Below are positions 55,605-64,000 of a DNA stretch of 64,000 bases, one piece after another. Source of the stretch: Arion vulgaris (taxonomy: Eukaryota; Mollusca; Gastropoda; Stylommatophora; Arionidae); assembly GCA_020796225.1 (NCBI GenBank), contig CM036764.1:22582733-22646732 (forward strand), given 5' to 3'. A model generated the notes under the pieces. It was not told where the DNA came from, did not search any database, and saw only the letters and a program-made list of their open reading frames with translations. Positions within the stretch are counted from its first letter, which is position 1, and the number at the start of each line of letters is the position of its first letter. A program made the translations under genes and the position numbers.

Positions 55605-55870
55605 GTCATCTTCTTCTTCAGCGATCTCTGGTCATGCGCTTAATTTACTGTGGACCACAAAATGGGCAGTCAGCTTTTTTCTCTTCATAAGTGTTTCTTG
55701 AGTTTGCAGTGTCCGGTGCGTAGTTGAAATATAATGACCTGATCTGTTCTGCTTAGGTCTTTGAGGGAGTCTTTTCTATAATAATATCCAATGTTTGGCT
55801 TTCAGTCTACTGCCAATGTTCTCTGTATACGGGTTGTGACCTCTTGAAAAGACTGGGTCGGATAAGACAT
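55605..55870 (-). mobile_element. 3'-end copy of the 41.4-kb LINE family
   Basis: TTC tail then gcgatctctggtcatgcgct, ttgcagtgtccggtgcgtag and cctcttgaaaagac follow in the same order as 41441-41830 with a deletion. Confidence 0.75.
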
Positions 55871-56719
55871 ATCAGTTTGGGTTTTATTTATTTCTTAAAG
55901 AACATTGACCTGATTTCGATTTCAATATTCTTAAATTAACCGAGTTTGCTCAAACCAAAGCAAACAAAAACGACATTATTTTTATATAAGCGTCAGTTTG
56001 AAGAAACAAAATTAAGGGACGCAATCCATGCCTATGTTGTTTCTAGGAATTTGTGGATTATATTCCTTTACTTCACCCGCGTGAACGAAATATGTAGGAT
56101 CAGACATCAAGAATTCAATTTAATTTAATTTTAAATCTAATATTGATGCGATTTCGAAACTGTTACTTTAGTTGATCTAAACTTTTCAAGTTATAATTTT
56201 GCAGAAAAAATGATGAATTTCGGATGTAAACTGACGCCGTGTATAACCGGGCTGCACATCCAGATAGTAAGAAATATATAGTAAGATGGACACATGTGTG
56301 CTTATACAGAGCCAACTATTAACTTATGGGCCTTCGGACTCAAGTAAGAATTATGGGAAATCAGACCCCAACTACACCACGTGACCTCGAATCCCAGTAT
56401 TGGTGTATATAGACGAATTCATTTTAAAATCAACACAAATGTTAAATCGAAGTTATATTATGCAACAAGTTCAGTTTAACAATAAAAATATCAATATTAT
56501 TAATATTTTACCAATAAATAACATAGACTCACAGAATTAGTAAAATTGCAACAAAAAATGCTTGCAGTGTTCTATCAAACATCTATATTTTCCGGCCCCT
56601 TTTCTGATCTAGGTCAGGGAACACCCACTCAGTTATCTGGCCTAGTTATCTAGTTGGCTGTGGCTAATATCACCAGGTCAAATAATATTTAAATATTTTC
56701 TATGCATAGGTGAACTTCT
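55871..56719. other. gene-free stretch
   Basis: AT-rich sequence; no splice-bounded exon or repeat recognised. Confidence 0.35.
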
Positions 56720-57240
56720 TCTTCTTCTTTGCGTTCATTCTTTACGACTAATTTTAATCACTCTTTGTGATATGTTTGATCTTTGCCAAGAACGTGTATT
56801 ACATTGTTTGGTAGGTCCCTAAACGCAGACTTTTACATGTTTAGGACACTTGCATCTGATTTCAGTCAAACCTCCTTAAAAAAAGTAAAAGTAAAGAACC
56901 CTTTCATACCTCGTGGTATATAGGTCAATACAGTGTTAGGCCTGTATTTTCATTGACCGTCGGCACACGATGGGTGATGGAGTAGAATCACGCCGGCACA
57001 CCTTACTTTCCCAGAGCATGTCTGGTACCCAGTTGAGCTGGGTCGACCTGACCGTCGCGGTCAGGAAAAATTTCAACTCACTCTTGGAGTTGAACCCAGA
57101 CTCACCCGCTTGCGAGGTCCTAACAACTACGTTACACGGCTCTCAGTCAAACCTCCTTAGTTGCCTCTTACAACACGCGTAGCAGATAACAGTGGTTCTA
57201 TTCTTTACACTCCAAATTTGGGCCCCGGTAACCACTCGTG
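56720..57240 (+). mobile_element. SINE family B, copy 2, split by a SINE C
   Basis: The head (ttcttcttctttgcgttc ... gcatctgatttcagtcaaac) and the tail (gttgcctcttacaacacgcg ... cccggtaaccactcg) are separated by 264 bases of SINE C. Confidence 0.8.
56879..57142 (-). mobile_element. SINE family C, copy 3, inserted in SINE B
   Basis: It is bounded by the perfect 17-bp duplication TCAGTCAAACCTCCTTA at 56862-56878 and 57143-57159. The reverse orientation shows ttcatacctcgtgg, ccgtcggcacacgatggg and box B-like gagttgaaccc. Confidence 0.85.
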
Positions 57241-57454
57241 CGATGCATAGGTGAACTCTACACACGGTATGAGGAACATTTATATCTATTGTATAATTCC
57301 GTTTTATCACTTTGTTGCTCTTTTTCTCAAGAACTTGGACTTTCGTTCTTTTATTGGCAGCTTTAATTTTTGACTGTTTAGGACATGACTTTCTACGTTG
57401 TCTTTTTTTAAATGAGACTTGAATTTGTAAAGTACACATTTGTATGTTAAACAG

Positions 57455-57715
57455 CAAACTCTATTTGTTCTTTGCGTTCGTTCTTTACGACCAATTTTAA
57501 TCACTCTTTTTGATATATTTGATCTTTGCCAAGAACGTGTATACGTTGCACATTGGTTTGGCAGGCACCAAAACGCACAGACTTCTACACGTTTAGGACA
57601 CATGCATCTGATTTCAGCCAAACCTTCTTACGCCTTACGACATGTGTGGAGGTAACAGTGGTTCTATTCTTTACACCCCAAATTTGGGCTCCCGGTAACC
57701 ACTCGGGCGAAACAG
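57455..57715 (+). mobile_element. SINE family B, copy 3
   Basis: ctttgcgttcgttctttacg, ttgccaagaacgtgtatacg and ttgggctcccggtaaccac match copies 1 and 2. Confidence 0.7.
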
Positions 57716-57849
57716 CAAACTAATTGTGCACAAGTTTTAACCTGCGGCAAAGTACACTCTGCATACAGTGTCGGCATCATAGATATTGTGTAAGATATAT
57801 CAATTGTGTAAAGATTATTTGTGTCTCTGTCTCCAACTCAATATTTTAA

Positions 57850-58875
57850 ATCGAACTCTACCTTTAATCATAGCAAGAACAGGTTTATCGAACTCCTACC
57901 AATCATAGAACAAATGTTCGAACTCCTACTTTAATCATAGCAAGAACAGATGTATCAACTCATACCTTTAATCATAGCAGAACAGGTTTAATCGAACTCA
58001 TACCTAATCATAGCAGAACAGAATTGTCGAACTCCTCCTTAATCATAGCAGAACAGAATTGTATCGACTCATATATTTAATCTAGCAAGAACAGGTTGTA
58101 TCGAACTCCTACCTTTAATTAGCAAGAACACAATTGTATCGAACTCCTCCTTTAATCATAGCAGAACAGTGTATCGAACTCATACTTTAATCTCAAGAAC
58201 AGGATTTATCGAACTCCTACCTTTAATCATAAGAACAGATGTCGAACTCCTACCTTTAATTATAGCAAGAACAATTGTATCAACTCCTACCTTTAATCAT
58301 AGCAAGAACAGGATTGTATCGAACTCCTACCTTTAATCATAGCAAGAACAAATTGTATCGAACTCTACCTTTAATTATAGCAGAACAGAATTGTATCGAA
58401 CTCCTACCTTTAATCATACAAGAACAGATTGTATCGACTCATACCTTTAATCATGCAAGAACAGATTGTATCGACTCATACCTTAATCATGCAAGAACAG
58501 AATTGTATCAACTCCTACCTTTAATCATGCAAGAAATATTGTATCGAACTCATATCTTTAATCATAGCAAGAACAGAATTGTATCGAACTCCTACCTTTA
58601 ATCATAGTAAGAACAGAATTGTATCGAACTCCTACCTTTAATCATAGCAAGAACAGGATTGTATCGAACTCATACCTTTAATCATAGCAAGAACAGAATT
58701 GTATCGAACTCATACCTTTAATCATAGCAAGAACACAATTGTATCGAACTCATACCTTTAATCATAGCAAGAACAGATTTATCGAACTCATACCTTTAAT
58801 CATAGCAAGAACACAATGTATGAACTCATACCTTTAATCATAAACAAGAACACAAGTTATCAGAACACCAACATA
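57850..58875 (+). repeat. about 40-bp minisatellite, about 25 units
   Basis: Unit tatcgaactcctacctttaa then tcatagcaagaacagaattg. Early units carry many small deletions, late ones fewer. Confidence 0.9.
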
Positions 58876-58939
58876 GCATAGAACAGCAAGCTTATGAACT
58901 CAACTAGACATAGCAAAGAACACAAGACGAATCAAGCCT

Positions 58940-59345
58940 TAATGCACAGCAAGAACATAATGCAGAGAACAGCCAAGAACATAATGCAGAGAACAGCAAG
59001 AACATAATGCAGAGAACAGCCAAGAACAAATGCAGAGAACAGCCAAGAACAAATGCAGAGAACGGCCAAGAACAGAATGCAGAGAACAGCCAAGAACAGA
59101 ATGCAGAGAACAGCCAAGAACAGAATGCATAGAACAGCCAAGAACAGAATGCAGAGAACAGCCAAGAACAGAATGCAGAGAACAGTCAAGAACAGAATGC
59201 AGAGAACAGCCAAGAACAGAATGCAGAGAACAGCCAAGAACAGAATGCAGAGAACAGCCAAGAACAGAATGCAGAGAACAGCCAAGAACATACTGCATAG
59301 AACAGCCAAGAACAGAATGCAGAGAACAGCCAAGAACAGAGAGGA
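58940..59345 (+). repeat. 24-bp minisatellite, about 16 units
   Basis: Unit aatgcagagaacagccaaga then acag. Its length is a multiple of three, so four or more frames are open on both strands (MQRTAKNR, LFLAVLCI). It shares (c)aagaaca with the neighbouring 40-bp unit. Confidence 0.9.
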
Positions 59346-59384
59346 ATGGCTTGTATTTGTTGTTGTTCCAAAGGTCAAGGTTTC

Positions 59385-59490
59385 GCATGCTAGAGAGAGG
59401 GGAGAGGAGAGGAGAGGGATGAGAGAGAGAGTGATAGAGAGAGAGAGGGCGAGAGAGGGGAGAGAGGGATAGAGAGAGGTGGAGAAAGTC
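59385..59490 (+). repeat. GAGA/GGGA purine run
   Basis: gagagaggggagaggagagg and similar sequence directly after the 24-bp array. Confidence 0.8.
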
Positions 59491-59554
59491 AAATATATTA
59501 CATTAAATCTCTGGATTAGTAATTAATATCGAGAACAGGTTATTGAGAGTATTA

Positions 59555-60180
59555 CTTTGAGCGGAGATAGTGTAGTAGTTAGTGCACTAACTTCTTATGA
59601 ATGTAGTCAGGGTTCAATTCCACCATTTGAAGTGCAATTTTTGACCGGCTCATTCGCTACAAATAGTCCAGAAAGCAAGACGGTTGACTGATGCTGCCTC
59701 TCACATCATGTCGCTACAAATAAGTACCAGAAAAGCACAAGACGGTTGACGTGATGGTGACCCTCTCACACATCATGTCGCTACAAATAAGTACCAGAAA
59801 AGCACAAGACGGTTGACGTGATGCTGACCCTCTCACACATCATGTCGCTACAAATAAGTACCAGAAAAGCACAAGACGGTTGACGTGATGCTGACCCTCT
59901 CACACATCATGTCGCTACAAATAAGTACCAGAAAAGCACAAGACGGTTGGCGTGATGCTGACCCTCTCACACATCATGTCGCTACAAATAAGTACCAGAA
60001 AAGCACAAGACGGTTGACGTGATGCTGACCCTCTCACACATCATGTCGCTACAAATAAGTACCAGAAAAGCACAAGACGGTTGGCGTGATGCTGACCCTC
60101 TCACACATCATGTCGCTACAAATAAGTACCAGAAAAGCACAAGACGGTTGGCGTGATGCTGACCCTCTCACACATCATGT
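59555..60180 (+). repeat. tRNA-like SINE head followed by a 67-bp array, about 7 units
   Basis: 59555-59650 has gatagtgtagtagttagtgc (box A-like) and cagggttcaattcca (box B-like). The 67-bp unit (tcgctacaaataagtaccag ... ctctcacacatcatg) begins as a single diverged copy at 59650 and then repeats almost perfectly from 59700. It includes taccagaaaagcac, equivalent to the SINE C body taccaggtaaagcac. Confidence 0.8.
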
Positions 60181-60484
60181 TCCGATTTTCACTGAAAAAT
60201 ACAACCTATTTCCTAACAATCTTATGTCCAGTGCACCTCAAGAGATGAAGAGAGAGAGAACTTGACCTTATGTTTTGACGTTTAACTGAGATTTTGTTTG
60301 TGGTAACATTTTGCCCCAGTCAACTCTAATATTGGGCCGCATAACTGCCGGGAAATCCTGACCTAGTTTGAGTTGGGGGGCTTGATTTTGTATATGTTTG
60401 ATAGAACACTCAAGTTTTTGCAATTTTAACTCAATTCTATGAGTCATGGTTATTTATTGATGAAAAATATTAATAATACATATA

Positions 60485-60720
60485 TTCATCATCAGGTGCC
60501 GTGCCGGCTGGCGTAGCAATCACGGATCTCCACAATTCTCTGTCGTTGGTGTTTTATCAATTCCGATGTTGACGCTCTACTGTGCCATGAAGTCAGGCTA
60601 TCCAAAATTTCTCTCTCTGTCTTCCTCTGTCTAGTCTACCCTCGATTTTACCGGTTGTCACAATGTGTTCTAAACCTTCCCTCCTCATCACATGCCCGAA
60701 AAATGATGATATTACTTATT
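60485..60720 (-). mobile_element. LINE ORF2 C-terminal fragment (INIRKRQSSFF family)
   Basis: The reversed sequence gives the terminus W..MIxYASRHGT-like, then the HSRVNIG, IEGR and LEHIVTTGKIE blocks, ending at the FFGHVM block. Confidence 0.65.
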
Positions 60721-61094
60721 GTTAAACTGAATTTGTTACATAATATAATCTTGATTTGGCATGTGTTGGTTTTAAAATGAATTCGTCAATATACAACAAT
60801 ACTGGAATGCGAGGTCACGCGACGTTTGGGGGTCTTATTTAGTATAATTATTACCCGAGTCCTCTGGTCGTATGAGTTTATAGTTGGCTGTGCATTTTGC
60901 TACCAATAATGCATTCTTGGAGAACAAGAAAATGTGATACTATACGCCAACTACAGCTTTGTTCAAAATGTATTATTTAGTGACACAACTAGTGTTGCTC
61001 AACGTGAACGACACAACAGTCAAGTTAGAAGCAAAATCAGACTAAATAAAGGAGTTCAAATATCAATTTCAGCCACTCAGGATTTCTTTTACAC

Positions 61095-61345
61095 CCAAAC
61101 TCGCCCATGTGGTACCAGAGCCCACAAGGGAAGCTAAGAAAAGTACCACTGCGACCTACATACAAGGAAATTGAGGTAGAATCTAGGAAGCTACCTAGTG
61201 AACAAAAAACAGCATCAAAGAAATCGGGTGTGATGGCCTACTTATAGGTGCATAACTGGCACCGTTGTGTACAATCACTCTTAGGCTCAGATCACATACA
61301 AATCCCACAGAGTGGTCGATATCTAGCGTTAGAAGAAGAAAAGAT
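61095..61345 (+). mobile_element. SINE family A, copy 7
   Basis: cccatgtggtaccagagccc, ccactgcgacctacat, aaatcgggtgtgatgg and gatcacatacaaatccca are in family order; the gtcgtaagagg core is partly deleted. Confidence 0.65.
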
Positions 61346-62025
61346 CAAAGCTATCTTCAAGTTTCAGAAATCAGAATTCGTTCCATTTTATGTTCATTAT
61401 TTTCTCGCAGACATTAGCTAACATCATCTTGAGAATAGATTACAATTAACAATTACGATCAAAATCTGGTAACGTCTGGTCACTGACATTCCTGTCCAGA
61501 ATAAATCAAAGCCACAGTGTCCCTGACCTATTTCTTTTGGCGGGATCAGTTATTTACCGAGCATTGTAAGAATCTTGGACAACAAAGATTTCGGGAGCGG
61601 TCAGAGTTCAATTGGGAAAAGTTAACTGCTATCGGTTACTGGGCTTGTTAACTGCCAACTGGACTTGTTGATTGCTTTTAAAATAACCAAGTACTGTGGC
61701 CTTGACATAGATTTTAAGTGAGAAAGCAGACAAAGCCGCAGATGTTCGAACAAACAGTGTCGGTCTAAGCTTTTACTCAAGTGTTGCGCTAATACTTGGT
61801 CAATACCACCCGCAGTGTTGGTAAACATTGGTGGACGCGTATATCGAACTAAAGTCCATGACACAAATGTGCCCAACGTTAATCTTATCTTTGTAATATT
61901 CCTAATATGTTTGATCTCTTGAATATGTCTCAGTCAAACTTAAGCAGTGTGTGATTGTTGTATGCAGATCTCATTATAGAAGAAGGAAATAATGAAAGTA
62001 GCAACTCTAAAACATATTCTATTTC
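61346..62025. other. gene-free stretch
   Basis: A minus-strand frame of 84 codons (61622-61876) has no recognised domain or splice context and is left uncalled. Confidence 0.35.
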
Positions 62026-62027
62026 TT

Positions 62028-62290
62028 CTTCTTCAAACGCTCCAAATCGATCACTTGTTAAACCACTCTTTGTGATTGGTATGTGATCCACGCCTTAGAG
62101 CGGTTATACGTTGTGCCAGTTATGCGTCTGCAGGTAGGCCAGCACATCAGATTTCTGCGACGCTTTTTATTTATTAGGTAGCTTCCTAGGTCCCTACCTC
62201 AGTCGCCTCATATGACATGTCTTGTAGGTCACCGTGTTACTATTCTTTGCTCCTCTTAATGGACCCGACAATACACGGGTAGTGTTCTGT
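62028..62290 (-). mobile_element. SINE family A, copy 8 (reverse)
   Basis: It starts TTCTTCTTC (its tail) and reads, reversed, gtggtttaacaagtgatcga, tatgcgtc..., gcgacgctttttattt and gtcatatgaggcgactgagg. Confidence 0.7.
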
Positions 62291-62639
62291 AACGGTTGTA
62301 TCAGATCAAAACGACATAAATATCGCAGATTTACAATAAGCTGGAACAGAACGTAACCATTACACTATCATGGCAAAAGTAAAAGAAGAAAAAGTATATA
62401 ATGAGAATAGAAACTCATCCTTCAGTTAAAAAAAAAAAAGGTAAGAAATGTTATCATTCAAAGATGAATAGATTCTGAGATTTTTGAAAACTAAGAAAAT
62501 AGCAATAACCCAAATTTGTAAAAGATAAACAGTTAAAATAAAAGAAGAAAAAAAAAAGGAAATAACTCGTTTTCACACCACTTTTCAATATATTGGAGGA
62601 TACGGTACAAATATCGCATTTTTTTCGAATAACAATACA

Positions 62640-62815
62640 CGACAGGGGATTGTTGGCTGCTTTTACTTCCCATTGTTTCTCTGGTACCCAGTTGAGGCTT
62701 GCCCACCTGAATACCGTTATGGTCGGATAAAATAAAACCTCCAACTTGTGAACTTTGATCCTGCGACCGAGTGTTCGAATCAATACGTTATTGCAGCTCT
62801 CTAAGCTAGAAGAAT
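62640..62815 (-). mobile_element. SINE family C, copy 4
   Basis: The reversed sequence shows a box B-like gattcgaacact, aagcctcaactgggtacc and a gtaaaagcagcc region. The tail is missing. Confidence 0.55.
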
Positions 62816-62839
62816 TAAGCATCTAGCAGTAATAGCCGT

Positions 62840-63740
62840 CCATCGCAAGCGGTGATGACAACAATCTCAGACGTGTGCTGCTGCACCTCTCTGGTGTGCG
62901 CGGAGGTGACTGTAGAGTCTAATCCTAGAACAGAATCCCCTACACAGGTGGGGCATACATGATCAAGGTTAGACATGTGTGCGTGTTGTGTGCTCTGTCT
63001 TTTCGCGCTGCTCGTTTTCTCTGTGCCTCAACAATACGATGATTCTCAGCTATTCGGTTCCTCTTTTGTTGTTACAGCGCCACATTTGGCGATCTTGCGC
63101 AAGGGATCTTATTATTGTCTATATCGAAGCATTTCAGAGACACTTTAAGAATGTCTTTAAAGCGTTTTTTGTCCACCAGCTAAACGTCTGCCCCCTTCAA
63201 GCTCGCCATAAATCAACTGTTTTTGGGATGCGTTTATCAGGCATTCGAGCAACGTGACCGACCCATCTCATTTGGGTCTTCTGCAACAGGGTGTTGACGC
63301 TTGGTATCTTTGCTCTTGTGAGGACTTTGCTGTCTGGAATTTTGTCCTGCCAGTTTATTTTTAGTATTCTGCGTAGACAGCTTGTGTGGAAGTGGTTTAA
63401 TTTTCTTGCGTGTCTGCTATACACTGTCCATGTCTCGCTTGCGTACAGCAGCGTAGTTATAAAATAAATAGCACTATGACGCTATACTTTCAGCTTTGTG
63501 ACTACGCTTATCCCCTTCCGCTCCCACACAGTAACACGCAGCCTTCCGAACGCAGCACTGGCTTTGGATATCCTATTGTTGACCTCAAAATCTATGTTTG
63601 CCGATCTGGATAGGAGGCTGCCAAGATAAACAAAGTCGGCATCTATCAGTACAGCAAGAAACATGGACGTCCATATGTTAAGACAAGAGGTGGCAAGTGT
63701 CACCCCGTAGAAAATGGTAACAGTTTTGTGCGAGTCTGGC
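62840..63740 (-). mobile_element. RTE-like LINE ORF2 C-terminal end
   Basis: Minus-strand frames read DADFVYLGSLLSRSANIDFE, NNRISKASAAFGRLRVTVWE, KLNHFHTSCLRRILKINWQD and MRWVGHVARMPDKRIPKTVD. After further breaks a region ends in a cysteine/histidine-rich tail typical of this LINE clade. It is 5' truncated, with at least three frame breaks. Confidence 0.75.
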
Positions 63741-64000
63741 CTTCTCCACTTCCACGTAGTAACCTAGCAACTAAAATTGTTTGTATTCATTGTGTCCTTT
63801 TCTGCATACATTTATGTGGACGTCCATGAAGAGAAATAATAATATAACTTGCACGGCAAGAAGGAAAATAGTACTTGAATAAATGGCCGACACAGAATAG
63901 CCCACAATTCAATGTATTGATGACCTGCGAGCGTTTGTGCACGCGACGTTACTATCTACAACAAGATGTAGTAAGAATAAGTTTCGTGATAGACTTTATC

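Noticed and set aside
58932..59492. Long frames with LFLAVLCI or MQRTAKNR repeats on both strands
   Set aside because: A 24-bp minisatellite explains every one of them.
61622..61876. Minus-strand frame of 84 codons
   Set aside because: No domain, no splice context and no start context; chance cannot be excluded.

Overview
This is animal nuclear DNA, most likely from a mollusc or another lophotrochozoan. The coding density is very low and genes are split by introns with GT-AG borders. There is an innexin gene, which exists in invertebrates. Most of the sequence is decayed LINE, Penelope-like, SINE and MITE copies plus many minisatellites. I saw no bacterial gene organisation, no CRISPR array and no convincing structural RNA gene. 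The species cannot be named from the sequence alone.

Genes. Two plus-strand three-exon genes (4627-9781 and 23620-29774) encode small four-helix membrane proteins of claudin/PMP22 type, 154 and 160 residues long. Their intron phases match (1 and 1), their second exons are both 165 nt and the coding parts of their third exons are both 140 nt. Each has an AATAAA and a GT-rich stretch after the stop. They are tandem paralogues. A third, broken last exon lies at 47753-47841, and a possible further exon at 17699-17794. On the minus strand, 37470-38688 is nearly a whole innexin in one exon; only the start codon and perhaps a few residues lie in an upstream exon I did not find. Short terminal exons of unidentified genes are proposed at 33431-33646 (-), 53508-53696 (-) and 54556-54628 (+), and a possible extracellular-domain exon at 32785-33003 (-).

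Layout. 0-10 kb: LINE scraps, then gene 1, whose introns hold a 39-bp array, a 113-bp array and a long GGTA-type tetranucleotide tract. 10-23 kb: a hAT-like MITE, a Penelope-like element end, a hairpin-bounded tetranucleotide array, a 2-kb satellite of 26-bp units, LINE fragments and a mariner-like MITE. 23-30 kb: gene 2, with SINEs, a MITE and LINEs in its introns. 30-36 kb: RNase H and LINE fragments, a tandem array grown inside LINE codons, an intact SINE inside a LINE, and an unidentified terminal exon. 36-40 kb: a Penelope-like endonuclease, the innexin and two mariner-like MITEs. 41-43 kb: a 5'-truncated LINE with 15-bp target duplications. 44-60 kb: many minisatellites, among them an 86-bp array made from LINE reverse-transcriptase codons. 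60-64 kb: SINEs and an RTE-like LINE.

The main themes are a small tandem family of claudin-like genes and repeated birth of tandem arrays inside transposable elements. No undescribed multi-gene system is visible. Many array units differ by single-base deletions, which may be real or may be uncorrected long-read errors.
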